Position numbers and translations under genes: made by a program. Shown here piece by piece: positions 1 to 8,814 of a stretch of DNA of 64,000 nucleotides. Origin of the DNA: Streptoalloteichus hindustanus (lineage in GTDB: Bacteria > Actinomycetota > Actinomycetes > Mycobacteriales > Pseudonocardiaceae). Position 1 is the stretch's first letter; every line of letters begins with the position of its first letter. The notes beneath the pieces were generated by a model. That model saw only the letters and a list, made by a program, of their open reading frames with translations, was not told the origin of the DNA and did not search any database. Location: positions 248,001-312,000 of the forward strand of contig NZ_FQVN01000002.1 of assembly GCF_900129375.1 (NCBI RefSeq), read 5' to 3'.

Positions 1-1
1 C

Positions 2-1726
2 GGCCCCGGCACCGGGAAGACGGCCGTGGCGCTGCACCGCGCAGCGTTCCTCCTGTACACGCGGCGGGAGCGGCTCGCGCGGCGCGGTGTGCTGGTCGTC
101 GGTCCGAACGCCGGCTTCCTGCGGTACGTCGGCCAGGTGTTGCCCTCGCTCGGGGAGACCGGTGTGCTGCTGTCGACCATCGCCGATCTGTATCCCGGGA
201 TCAGCGCCCGGCGCGCGGAGACGGCCGAGGCGGCCGAGATCAAGGGCAGGCCGGTGATGGCGGAGGTGGTGGCCGCGGCCGTGCGGGACCGGCAGCGGGT
301 GCCGGACGAGCCGTGGGTGATCGAGTTCGACGACCAGGTCCTCAGTCTGGACCGTGAGACCTGCGAGCGGGCGCGGGAGCGCGCGCGGCGCACGGGTCGG
401 CGGCACAACGAGGCCAGGGAGGTGTTCGTCGCCGAGGTCGTCGAGGCGTTGGCCCGGCAGATGGCGGAGCTGGTCGGCGCCGACGTGCACGGCGGGGGGA
501 ACCTCCTCGACGAGGAGGACGTCGCGGAGATCCGCAGGGAGCTGCGCGGGGACCGGGCGGTGCGGGAGGCGCTCGGCGCGCTGTGGCCCGTCCTGACCCC
601 GCGCCGGTTGGTGGCCGACCTCTTCGCCCGGCCCGAGCTGCTGGCCTCGGCCGCGCCGACGCTCACCGAGGCCGAGCGCGGCCTGCTGCTCCGCGAGCGG
701 GCCGGCGGGTGGTCGCCGGCCGACGTGCCGCTGCTGGACGAGGCGGCCGAGCTGCTCGGCGCGGACGACCGGGTGGCCAGGACGCGGGCCGAGCGGGAGC
801 GCCGGGACCGGGTCGCCTACGCGGAGGGCGTGCTGGAGATCCTGGCCGGCTCGGCCACCCAGGACGTGGAGGGCGAGGACGACCCGGAGGTCGTGCTGGC
901 CTCCGACCTGGTCGACGCGGGCGCGCTGGCCGACCGGCACGAGGACCGGGCCCACGCGACGGTGGCCGAGCGGGCCGCCGCCGACCGGACGTGGACCTTC
1001 GGGCACGTGATCGTGGACGAGGCGCAGGAGCTGTCCGCGATGGCGTGGCGGATGCTGATGCGGCGCTGCCCCAGCCGGTCGATGACCCTGGTCGGCGACG
1101 TCGCGCAGACCGGGGACCTCGCCGGCACGTCCTCATGGGACGACGTGCTCCGCCCCTACGTCGCCGACCGGTGGCGCCTGGAGCGGCTCACGGTGAACTA
1201 CCGCACCCCGGCCGAGATCATGGCCGTCGCGGCGGCGGTGCTGGCCGACCTGGGCCCACCGCTGGACCCGCCGCCGGAGCCGCCGACGTCGGTGCGCACG
1301 AGCGGCGCTGAGCCGTGGCGGTGCGCGGCGCCGCGCGCCGAACTGGCCGACCGCCTGGCCCGGATGACCGTTGAGGAGGTGGCCGCGGTCGGCGAGGGGC
1401 GGGTCGCGGTGATCGCGCCCGCGTCGCTGGTCGCCGAACTGGGCGCGGCCGTGCTCGCCGCGGTGCCCGGGGCGTCGGTGGGGGAGGACCCGGACCTGGA
1501 GCGCCCGGTCGTGGTGCTCCCCGTCGCGCGGGCGAAGGGGCTGGAGTTCGACTCCGTGCTGGTCGTCGAACCGGCGCTGGTCCTGGCGGAGTCGCCCCGC
1601 GGCGCGAACGACCTCTACGTCGCGCTGACCAGGGCCACCCGCCGGCTGGGTGTGCTCCACAGCGCCGCGCCGCCCTCGGCGCTGGCCGGGTTGCGCGAGT
1701 GGGACGGGGGTCGGCGGGACGGCTGA
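2..1726 (+). CDS. HelD-like superfamily 1 helicase/translocase (5' truncated)
   Basis: The reading frame is open from the first complete codon of the window, so the N-terminus lies outside. The visible part starts exactly at a Walker A motif (GPGTGKT). It continues with a motif II (VIVDEAQEL, near base 1010), a NYRTP segment near 1195 and a C-terminal DLYVALTRA motif near 1610. These are UvrD/Rep-type superfamily 1 motifs. The long, charged insertion between Walker A and motif II, and the overall size, fit the HelD/helicase IV group. In Gram-positive bacteria HelD proteins bind RNA polymerase and help recycle stalled complexes, using ATP. That role is known for the family and is not shown here. 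The stop is at 1724-1726 and a gene-poor gap follows, so the gene is probably unconnected to the lanthipeptide locus downstream. A general DNA helicase is the alternative. Confidence 0.85.
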   Translation, partial: GPGTGKTAVALHRAAFLLYTRRERLARRGVLVVGPNAGFLRYVGQVLPSLGETGVLLSTIADLYPGISARRAETAEAAEIKGRPVMAEVVAAAVRDRQRVPDEPWVIEFDDQVLSLDRETCERARERARRTGRRHNEAREVFVAEVVEALARQMAELVGADVHGGGNLLDEEDVAEIRRELRGDRAVREALGALWPVLTPRRLVADLFARPELLASAAPTLTEAERGLLLRERAGGWSPADVPLLDEAAELLGADDRVARTRAERERRDRVAYAEGVLEILAGSATQDVEGEDDPEVVLASDLVDAGALADRHEDRAHATVAERAAADRTWTFGHVIVDEAQELSAMAWRMLMRRCPSRSMTLVGDVAQTGDLAGTSSWDDVLRPYVADRWRLERLTVNYRTPAEIMAVAAAVLADLGPPLDPPPEPPTSVRTSGAEPWRCAAPRAELADRLARMTVEEVAAVGEGRVAVIAPASLVAELGAAVLAAVPGASVGEDPDLERPVVVLPVARAKGLEFDSVLVVEPALVLAESPRGANDLYVALTRATRRLGVLHSAAPPSALAGLREWDGGRRDG

Positions 1727-2332
1727 GCCGGCGGCGCGGTGATCACAGGGGCTCGCGGTGCGGTACCCCTGTTCGTCGCGGAGCCGGAAGGCTGACGGGC
1801 GCTCCGCCGGAGTGACGCAGTGGAGTGCTCCGTCCGCGTCCCCTGACCGCGTCGGTCGCCGTGACCTGGGACGGCGCGGTCCGGTGCAGGCCGAGCTGGG
1901 GGAACGCCGTGTTCCGCATTCCGGGACGGACCTGCTTACCGGCCGGCGCCGATCTCGTCACGGTGTGTGGTCAAGTCCCTCGTTTGGTCGGAAACATAGC
2001 GTGATGAGTCCGACTTTCGGATGACGAGCGTCATCGACGCTGGTCGTCGCGCCCGTGGGCAGGGCCGGAAATCCCCGCGTGCCGCTGGTTCACCCGCTCG
2101 GGGGCAGCGTGATTGCTTGTCCAATCGAGTTGTGGTGCGTGTGGGTGGTGGAACCGCGTTTTCTCGTCACGCTCGGTGGAGAACTCGCCGGTAGCTAGCG
2201 TTTTCCTGACGTCCGTGCCACGACCCCGATTCGTTGGAATGGAGCCTTGGCCCCGGGCCCGAGCTGTGAGGAAATATCCCGGTCGTCGCCACGCCGTATG
2301 TGCGGGCAAAACCATCCGGGAAGGGCCTGTGT
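1727..2332. other. Intergenic region upstream of the lanthipeptide operon
   Basis: No convincing gene is present on either strand. Base composition is visibly less G+C-rich than the flanking genes, especially around 1970-2300, as expected for a promoter region. A short inverted repeat lies at 2020-2035. An AT-rich AAATAT at 2272-2277 could be a -10 element, but I see no well-spaced -35, so no promoter is called. The region must hold the promoter of the lanKC operon. Confidence 0.5.
2020..2035. promoter_or_regulatory. Inverted repeat, possible operator upstream of lanKC
   Basis: GATGAC and GTCATC are perfect complements separated by GAGC. The repeat lies about 300 bases before the synthetase start in the AT-richer part of the gap. 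The location suits a regulator-binding site, but the arms are only 6 bp and no second copy was found. Confidence 0.25.
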
Positions 2333-5023
2333 ATGGACGTGCGGTACGAGGCGTACTGCTTCGCTGATCCGCTGTTCTACGACGCTCCCACCCGTGGTAA
2401 TTCCGCCGAGACGGTTTTCGAGGATTCCCTGCCGTCATTGCCGGTGGGCTGGTGGCGCGCGGAGCGGGACGTCTGGACCGTCTGCCGCCCGCACGGCCAC
2501 CGGTTGCCGGAGCAGGGGTGGAAGATCCACGTCTCCGCGACGATCGACAACGCCGAACGCGTGCTGCGCCAGGTCTGGGACTACTGCACCGTCGGCCGCA
2601 TCGCCTTCAAGTTCCTGCGTGGCCCGCGTGTCCTGCTGGCCCGCAACGCCAAGTACGCGCCCAGGGAGGCCAGCGGCAAGCTGGTCACGATCTACCCGCC
2701 CGACGAGGCCGGGCTGGAGCGGGTGCTGCGCGAGCTGTCCGCCCGGCTGGTCGGCGAGCAGGGGCCGTACGTGCTCAGCGACCTGCGCTACGGCCCGGGA
2801 CCGCTGTACGTGCGGTGGGGCGCATTCGTGGACATGTGGACGAATGACGACGCCGGGCAACAGGTTCCGGCCGTGCGCACGCCGGAGGGAAACCTCGTTC
2901 CCGACGAGCGGAAGCCGTATTTCCGCGTTCCGCCGTGGGTGCGGGTCCCGGAATTCCTGGAACCGCACGTCGCGGCCAGGGGGAAGGGCGATCCGGACGC
3001 GTTCCCGTACCGGGTCGAGAGCGCGTTGCACTTCTCCAACGGCGGCGGGGTCTACGTCGCGGCGCCCAGGGCCGGCGGCGAGCGGGTGGTGCTCAAGGAG
3101 GCGCGCCCGCACGCCGGGCTCGACCGGGACGGCACCGACGCCGTCACCCGCCTGCAGCGCGAGCGCAGGGTCCTGCAACGCCTGGCCGGCGTGCCCGGGG
3201 TCCCGGTCCTGCACGACTTCTTCACCGCGTGGGAGCACCACTTCCTCGTGCAGCAGCACCTGCCGGGCACCACCCTCGGCAAGTGGCTGGGCCGTGAGTA
3301 CCCGTTGACCGGACCCGAGGACGCGTGCTCCCCCCAGGTCCTCGCCGACTACACCGACCGCGCGCTGCGCGTGGTCGACGAGGTCGAGCGGCTCCTCCAC
3401 GCCATGCACGGGCGCGGGCTCGCCTTCGGCGACCTGCACCCGAACAACATCCTGATCGACGAGGACGACCGGGTCGCCCTCGTCGACTTCGAGCTGGCCT
3501 TCGAGCTCGACGAACCCCGCCGGCCGGCGCTCGGCGCCCCCGGGTTCGCCGCGCCGGCCGACCGGGCCGGCGTCGCCGTCGACGAGTACGCGCTGGCCGC
3601 GCTGCGACTCTGGCTGTTCCTCCCGGTCAACCTGGTGGCGGCGCTGGAACCCGGCAAGCTCGCGCGGTTCGTCGACGTCGTCCAGGAGCGCTTCCCCGTT
3701 CCCCCCGACTACCGCGAGAAGGTCCTGCGCGAGCTGACCCCGGCCGCCGACGCCCCGCACCCGTTGACGGGGCTGCCCGGGCCCGTCGCCGGCGCCACGC
3801 CGTTCGACGAGCCGGAGCCGGACTGGAGCGCCGTGCGCGCCGCCATCGTCGAGGGCATCCTGCGCAGCGCCACCCCGCACCGCGGTGACCGGCTGTTCCC
3901 CGGCGACATCGCCCAGTTCGTCAACGGCGGGACGACGTTCGCCCACGGCGCCGCCGGTGTGCTGCACGCCTTCCACGTCACCGGCGCGGGCCGGTTCCCC
4001 GAGCACGAGCAGTGGTTGCTCGACACCCTGGACACCGAGCCGCCCCGCCGCCCGGGGTTCTTCGACGGCGCGCACGGCGTCGCGCACGTGCTGGACGAGC
4101 TGGGGCACCGCGACGTCGCCCGCGCTCTGGTGGAGGCGTACGCGCCCTCGGTGACCCGGATGCGGGACCACACCCTGTCCGGCGGGCTCTCCGGCATCGG
4201 CCTCAACCTGCTCCACCTCGGCGAGCGGTGGGACGACCCGGCCTGCGTGCGACAGGCGGTCGAGGTGGGCGACCGGCTCGCCGACCGCCTCGTCGGCGCG
4301 CCGCCCGAGCCGGGGCCGAACGGCAAGGCCGGTCTGGCCCACGGGTGGTCCGGTCCCGCGTTGCTGTTCCTGCGGCTGTACGAGCGGACCGGCGACGACG
4401 GGTGGATCGACGCCGCCGACCGCGCGATGGAGTGGGACCTGCGGGAGTGCGTCGAGCGCTCCGACGGCTCGTGGCAGGTGCGGGACGGCAGCCAGCGCAC
4501 GCTGCCCTACCTGGAGGTCGGCAGCGCCGGCGTCGCGCTGGCCCTGGCCGAGCTCACGGCGGTCGCGCCGCACGCGCCCTCCGCCCAGCGGCTGGACGGA
4601 GTCCTGCGGGCCTGCCGCGGCGAGTACGTCGCCCAGCCGGGACTGTTCCTCGGCCGCGCCGGTCTGGTCGCGGCGCTGGTGTCGGCGGGGCACTGCCGGG
4701 GCGACGCCGCCGATGCCGCGCTCGTCCGCCGGCACCTGCGCCAGCTCGGCTGGTGGGCGCTGCCGCACCCGGCCCGGAGCGCGCCGGCGGAGACGGCCGC
4801 CGAGACGCGGGCGACGGGCCTCGCCTTCCCCGGCAACCAGCTCCTCCGGCTGTCGATGGACGTGGCCACCGGCAACGCCGGGGTGCTGCTGGCCATCGCG
4901 CACGCGGTGGACGGGACGGCTCCGCTGCCGTTCCTGTCCGCCGGCTCCCTGCCGGCGACCCGTCGCCGGCTCCCAGACCAGCCAGCCCCGACGCTGGTTG
5001 GACCCCCCGAAAGTAACCAGTGA
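2333..5023 (+). CDS. Class III lanthipeptide synthetase LanKC (RamC/AmfT type)
   Basis: A trifunctional enzyme that phosphorylates and dehydrates Ser/Thr of a precursor peptide and cyclises it onto Cys. At 896 residues it matches the usual size of RamC-like enzymes. The N-terminal third is the lyase-like region, with a KIHVS segment near residue 64. The central kinase carries FGDLHPNNILI near 366 and a DFE in place of DFG near 385, a form often seen in this class. The C-terminal third is LanC-like (HGWSGPALL, GSAGVALAL, GNAGVLLAI) and shows no Cys-His zinc ligands, which separates class III from classes I, II and IV. The ATG at 2333 is preferred because GGGAAGGG stands 8 bases upstream; an in-frame ATG at 2300 has none. 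The precursor gene follows after 10 bases, and two exporter genes complete the SapB-type order. Confidence 0.95.
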   Translation: MDVRYEAYCFADPLFYDAPTRGNSAETVFEDSLPSLPVGWWRAERDVWTVCRPHGHRLPEQGWKIHVSATIDNAERVLRQVWDYCTVGRIAFKFLRGPRVLLARNAKYAPREASGKLVTIYPPDEAGLERVLRELSARLVGEQGPYVLSDLRYGPGPLYVRWGAFVDMWTNDDAGQQVPAVRTPEGNLVPDERKPYFRVPPWVRVPEFLEPHVAARGKGDPDAFPYRVESALHFSNGGGVYVAAPRAGGERVVLKEARPHAGLDRDGTDAVTRLQRERRVLQRLAGVPGVPVLHDFFTAWEHHFLVQQHLPGTTLGKWLGREYPLTGPEDACSPQVLADYTDRALRVVDEVERLLHAMHGRGLAFGDLHPNNILIDEDDRVALVDFELAFELDEPRRPALGAPGFAAPADRAGVAVDEYALAALRLWLFLPVNLVAALEPGKLARFVDVVQERFPVPPDYREKVLRELTPAADAPHPLTGLPGPVAGATPFDEPEPDWSAVRAAIVEGILRSATPHRGDRLFPGDIAQFVNGGTTFAHGAAGVLHAFHVTGAGRFPEHEQWLLDTLDTEPPRRPGFFDGAHGVAHVLDELGHRDVARALVEAYAPSVTRMRDHTLSGGLSGIGLNLLHLGERWDDPACVRQAVEVGDRLADRLVGAPPEPGPNGKAGLAHGWSGPALLFLRLYERTGDDGWIDAADRAMEWDLRECVERSDGSWQVRDGSQRTLPYLEVGSAGVALALAELTAVAPHAPSAQRLDGVLRACRGEYVAQPGLFLGRAGLVAALVSAGHCRGDAADAALVRRHLRQLGWWALPHPARSAPAETAAETRATGLAFPGNQLLRLSMDVATGNAGVLLAIAHAVDGTAPLPFLSAGSLPATRRRLPDQPAPTLVGPPESNQ

Positions 5024-5033
5024 GGAGAACACC

Positions 5034-5177
5034 ATGGAGTTCGTGCTGGACCTGCAGGCCATGGAGGCCACCGAGACCCCGGACGCCGGCGGCGCGATGG
5101 AGCACGGCGGCGGCGGCTCGAACCTGAGCCTGCTCACCCACTGCGGCCACAGCGCGCTGAGCCTGCTCACCTGCTGA
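5034..5177 (+). CDS. SapB-like class III lanthipeptide precursor
   Basis: A 47-residue peptide with a strong AGGAGA ribosome site 6 bases before the ATG. The leader starts MEFVLDLQAMEA and contains the LDLQ helix motif that class III synthetases recognise. The core follows a GGGG stretch and ends in two tandem Ser/Cys blocks. The first is SNLSLLTHC (S-x2-S-x4-C) and the second SALSLLTC (S-x2-S-x3-C), the latter ending at the C-terminal Cys. The same two-block plan is seen in SapB/RamS and AmfS, morphogenetic surfactant-like peptides that help aerial hyphae form. Each block can form a lanthionine or a labionin. The only proline, residue 16, lies in the leader and may matter for leader removal. 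Hydrophobic Leu pairs in both rings fit a surface-active product. Confidence 0.93.
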   Translation: MEFVLDLQAMEATETPDAGGAMEHGGGGSNLSLLTHCGHSALSLLTC

Positions 5178-5193
5178 CGCTGGGCCTGACGGG

Positions 5194-5228
5194 GTGGGAG
5201 CGGCGCATCCGGACTGCGCCGCTCCCAC
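5194..5228 (+). terminator. Perfect hairpin between precursor and exporter genes
   Basis: A 14-bp perfect stem (5194-5207 with 5215-5228) closes a 7-base loop, 16 bases after the precursor stop. No U-tract follows, as is common in actinomycetes. It probably acts as a partial terminator or a 3' RNA stabiliser, giving more precursor than exporter mRNA. Confidence 0.75.
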
Positions 5229-5271
5229 CTCCCCCCATGATCGCCCCGTCGACGGCCGGAAGGAACTCCCC

Positions 5272-6966
5272 GTGCCAGCGAATCCCGCCGACCGGTTGCT
5301 GTGCGGCGTGGTCCGCCGGACGCCGGGGTGGCTGGGGTGGCTCGTCGTCAGCGCTGTGGTCGGCGCGGTCGCCGCGCTGCTGCTGCCGGGCGCTGTCGCG
5401 CGGGGTGTTGACGCCGCGCTCTCGGCGGGCAGCGCGTCGGCGGCGTGGTGGCTCGTCGCGCTGGCGATGACGATCGCGGTTGCCGACGCGGTGGGCGAGG
5501 TCGCCCAGGCGCGGTGCGCGAACGCGGGCGCGGCGTGGCTCCGGCGACGGCTCACCCGCCACCTGTTGGGCATGGACCTGCGGGGACACCGCCGGTTCGC
5601 CCCGGGTGACGTGGTCAGTCGGATCAGCGGCGACGCGGCCGAGGCCGGCGGTGTGGGGCCGATCTGCGTGCGGCTGGTGTCGGCGGTCGCGGTGTCGGTG
5701 GGAGCCGTGGTCGCGTTGGCCCTGCTGGACTGGCGGTTGGCGGCGGTGTTCGTGGCCAGCGTCCCCGTCGCGCTCCGGTTGGCGGGCGGGCACCTGCGCC
5801 GCACGGCCGACGATGTGGCCGCGTACCAGCGGGTTTCCGGTGAGTTGTCCGCGCGCCTGCTCGACGCGGTGCGCGGCATGCGCACCATCGAGGCAGCCGG
5901 CGCTGTGGAGCGGGAGACCCACCGGGTTCTGCGTCCGCTGCCGGATCTGGCCGCCGCCGGGCACGGGATGTGGCGCGCGCAGGCCGCGCTGGCCTGGCGG
6001 GCCGGGCTGCTGTTGCCGGCGGTGGAGGTCGCGGTGCTGATCACGGCCGGTGTCGGTGTCGCGCAGGGCCGGACGAGTGTCGGCGACCTGGTGGCCGCCG
6101 CGGGCTACGTCCCGCTCGGCATGATGGCGATCGGATACGGGTCGCACCTGACGAGACTGGCGCGCGCTCGCGCCGCCGCCGCGCGCGTCCTCGACGTTCT
6201 CGACACCGCTCCGGGAGGGGGCGGTCGTCGGGATGCGCCGCCGGGACAGGGGCGGATCACGCTGCGCGCGGTGTCGGTGCTCGACGACCGCGGCGCCCCC
6301 GTTCTGTCCACTGTGGACTTGGATGTGCCGCCGGGGGCGACGGTCGCGGTCGTCGGTCGCTCCGGCGCTGGGAAGTCCACCCTCGCCGCCGTCGCGGCGG
6401 GTCTGCTCGAACCCGACGAGGGGCAGGTGCTCCTGGACGGCGTGCCCGTTCGAGATCTCCGGCCGGAAGCGGTGCGCGGCCTCGTGTCCTGCGCGTTCGA
6501 ACGCCCGACGCTGTTGGGATCGACGGTGTCGGAGGCCATCACCTACGGCCTCGCTCCGGAGTCGAGGCCGTCCGGGGAGGGCGTGCGCGCGGCGGCGGTG
6601 GCGGCGCAGGTGGACGACGTGATCACGCGCCTGCCGGAAGGGTATGAGACGCCACTGGTTCGGGTGCCGCTGTCCGGAGGTGAGGCGCAACGCCTCGGCC
6701 TCGCCAGGGCCTTGGCTCGTGACGCGCGGGTGCTGGTGCTGGACGACGCCACGTCCAGTGTGGACACCGCGACCGAGGCGCGGCTGACCGCCGCCGTCGC
6801 CACGGCGTTCCCCGACCGCACGCGGCTGGTCGTGACGCATCGCCTGTCGACGGCGCGCCGCGCGGATCTGGTGCTGTGGCTGGACGAGGGGCGGGTCCGG
6901 GGCCGCGCGCCGCACCACGAGCTGTGGGACGAGCCCGACTACCGCTCCGTGTTCGCGGCGCTGTGA
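5272..6966 (+). CDS. ABC exporter half-transporter, RamA/AmfB-like
   Basis: A fused membrane-plus-ATPase half-transporter of 564 residues. Several hydrophobic segments occupy roughly residues 10-290. The ATPase follows, with Walker A GRSGAGKST near 362, signature LSGGE near 467, Walker B VLVLDDATSSVD and an H-loop in VVTHRLST. The GTG at 5272 is chosen because GGAAGGAA lies about 7 bases upstream; the frame is open further left only into the hairpin. It pairs with the next gene to form a heterodimer. In SapB-type loci such a pair exports the modified lanthipeptide. Walker B here ends DDAT rather than DEAT, so the catalytic Glu is replaced by Asp. That suggests a degenerate ATP site, as in many heterodimeric exporters, while the partner keeps Glu. 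Confidence 0.88.
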   Translation: MPANPADRLLCGVVRRTPGWLGWLVVSAVVGAVAALLLPGAVARGVDAALSAGSASAAWWLVALAMTIAVADAVGEVAQARCANAGAAWLRRRLTRHLLGMDLRGHRRFAPGDVVSRISGDAAEAGGVGPICVRLVSAVAVSVGAVVALALLDWRLAAVFVASVPVALRLAGGHLRRTADDVAAYQRVSGELSARLLDAVRGMRTIEAAGAVERETHRVLRPLPDLAAAGHGMWRAQAALAWRAGLLLPAVEVAVLITAGVGVAQGRTSVGDLVAAAGYVPLGMMAIGYGSHLTRLARARAAAARVLDVLDTAPGGGGRRDAPPGQGRITLRAVSVLDDRGAPVLSTVDLDVPPGATVAVVGRSGAGKSTLAAVAAGLLEPDEGQVLLDGVPVRDLRPEAVRGLVSCAFERPTLLGSTVSEAITYGLAPESRPSGEGVRAAAVAAQVDDVITRLPEGYETPLVRVPLSGGEAQRLGLARALARDARVLVLDDATSSVDTATEARLTAAVATAFPDRTRLVVTHRLSTARRADLVLWLDEGRVRGRAPHHELWDEPDYRSVFAAL

Positions 6967-6973
6967 GCCGTAG

Positions 6974-8797
6974 GTGATCACGTTGCGGGACAAGGTGACG
7001 GGAGATCGGCCGCGTTCTCCCCGGAGCGGGCGCCGGCTCTACCGCCGCGCGCTTTCCGGGCGGGGCCGTGCCGTCCTCGTGCTGGTCGCCTGGTCCCTGG
7101 TCGAGGGCGTGCCCGGCTTCCTCTCCGGTCATCTGCTGGGACTGGCCGTCGACCGGGGCTTCGCGGTCGGCCGGATCGCGGCGGGGATCGCCTGGCTGGC
7201 GGCGTTCGGCGCGGTCGCCGTGTTCGGCGCGCTCGGTTCCCGCCAGGTGTTCGCCGGTCTGGGCACCGTGGTGGAGCCACTTCGGGACGCCCTGGTCACA
7301 GCGGTGGTTCGCGGTGTCCTGTCGCGGGGCTCTGGGGGCGGCCGGTTGCCGGAAGGCGCGGTGGTGGCGCGGCTGACCCGGCACGTCGAGGTCGTCAGGG
7401 ACGTCACCGGAGGGCTGCTGGTCCAGGCGAGGTCGCTGGTCGTGACCGCGGTCGCGGCCGTGGTCGGGTTGCTCGCGACAGCTCGGGATCTCGTGTGGTT
7501 CGTGGTTCCACCGCTGCTCCTGGCACTCGGCCTGTTCGTCGTGCTGTTGCCTTCCCTGGTGCGGAGGCAGCAGAAGGTCGTTCTCGCTGACGAAAGCGCC
7601 GCTGAGGCCGCCGCGTCCGTGCTGACGGGCATGCGCGACGTCGTCGCGTGCGGCGCGCAGCGCCAGGCCGCCGAGGAGATCATCGCGGAGGTCGACGCGC
7701 AGGAGAGGACGGCGGTCCGGCTGGCTGTCGCGTCCGCGTTCCGCGTGGTGGTCGTGGCCGTCGGGGGCTACCTCCCGCTCGCCCTGGTGTTGGTCGCGGC
7801 GCCCGGACTGGTCGCGGCGGGGCGGATGAGCCCGGGCGCCGTGGTCGCGGCGGTGGCCTACCTGACCACTGGCGTCCAACCGGCGTTGCGCAGCCTGGTG
7901 CAGGTCGTCGGGTCCGCGGCGGTCCGCCTTGTCGTGACGCTGCGCAGGCTGGCGGAGGTGTCTGTCCCCGATCCTGTTGGCGGGGCGGGGAACTCGGGGA
8001 TGGTTCGGAGCGGTCCACGTCCGGACGTGACGATCCGGGGCCTGACCTTCCAGTGGGGGCCGCGCGCCCAACCCGTCGTGCGTGCCCTCGACCTGGATCT
8101 CCCGGCGGGGGACCACCTCGCGGTCGTGGGGCCGAGTGGCATCGGCAAGTCCACACTGGTCCGTCTGATGACCGGTCTGCTTCCCGCGCAGCGGGGCGAG
8201 ATCCGCGTTGGTGGAGCGCGCGTCGACGAGGTGTCCGAGGTGGAGTTGCGGCGGGTGGTCGCGCTCATTCCCCAGGAGGCGTACGTCTTCGGCGGCACCG
8301 TGCGGGAGAACCTGGCGATGCTCGCGGTGGACGCCGACGACGCCGCGTTGCTGAGGTCGGCCGACGAGGTCGGCGCATTGTCCATTGTGGACTGTCTGGG
8401 CGGGTTGGACGGGATTCTCGACCACGGCGGCGCGTCGCTCTCGGCGGGGGAGCGCCAACTCCTGGCGCTGGCGCGGGTGCACGCCAGCGCGGCCGGCGTG
8501 GTGATCCTGGACGAGGCGACCTCGCACCTGGACCCGCTCGCCGAGGCGCGGGCCGAGGAGGCGTTCGTCCGGCGCGGCGGGACGCTCGTCGTGGTCGCCC
8601 ACCGGCTCAGCTCCGCGATGCGGGCGCGACGGGTGCTCCTGCTCGACGGGGACCGGGCGCTCCTCGGCCGGCACGACGAGCTCCGCGCCAGCTCGCCGCT
8701 CTACGCGCAGCTCGTCGACGCCTGGCGGGCAGGGGCGGTGGAACCGGGGCAGGACGTCCCGAGCGCGTCCGCCACGCCGAGCGCGTCGCCCTTCTAG
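6974..8797 (+). CDS. ABC exporter half-transporter, RamB/AmfA-like
   Basis: Starts at a GTG 7 bases after the previous stop, so the two are almost certainly co-transcribed. The protein is 607 residues: a membrane domain with hydrophobic segments up to about residue 300, then an ATPase with Walker A GPSGIGKST near 387, signature LSAGE near 490, Walker B VVILDEATSHLD and H-loop VVAHRLSS. Unlike its partner it keeps the catalytic Glu after Walker B, so this subunit probably provides the active ATP site. The last residues (SASATPSASPF) read into a 16-17-bp repeat, and the stop lies in its first unit. That may mean the original C-terminus was altered by repeat growth. The expected cargo is the SapB-like peptide. 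Confidence 0.88.
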   Translation: MITLRDKVTGDRPRSPRSGRRLYRRALSGRGRAVLVLVAWSLVEGVPGFLSGHLLGLAVDRGFAVGRIAAGIAWLAAFGAVAVFGALGSRQVFAGLGTVVEPLRDALVTAVVRGVLSRGSGGGRLPEGAVVARLTRHVEVVRDVTGGLLVQARSLVVTAVAAVVGLLATARDLVWFVVPPLLLALGLFVVLLPSLVRRQQKVVLADESAAEAAASVLTGMRDVVACGAQRQAAEEIIAEVDAQERTAVRLAVASAFRVVVVAVGGYLPLALVLVAAPGLVAAGRMSPGAVVAAVAYLTTGVQPALRSLVQVVGSAAVRLVVTLRRLAEVSVPDPVGGAGNSGMVRSGPRPDVTIRGLTFQWGPRAQPVVRALDLDLPAGDHLAVVGPSGIGKSTLVRLMTGLLPAQRGEIRVGGARVDEVSEVELRRVVALIPQEAYVFGGTVRENLAMLAVDADDAALLRSADEVGALSIVDCLGGLDGILDHGGASLSAGERQLLALARVHASAAGVVILDEATSHLDPLAEARAEEAFVRRGGTLVVVAHRLSSAMRARRVLLLDGDRALLGRHDELRASSPLYAQLVDAWRAGAVEPGQDVPSASATPSASPF

Positions 8798-8814
8798 GAA
8801 CGCCGCCCTTCTTA

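Noticed and set aside
2435-5170. Minus-strand 911-codon frame opposite lanKC
   Set aside because: Shadow of the synthetase gene, composition-driven.
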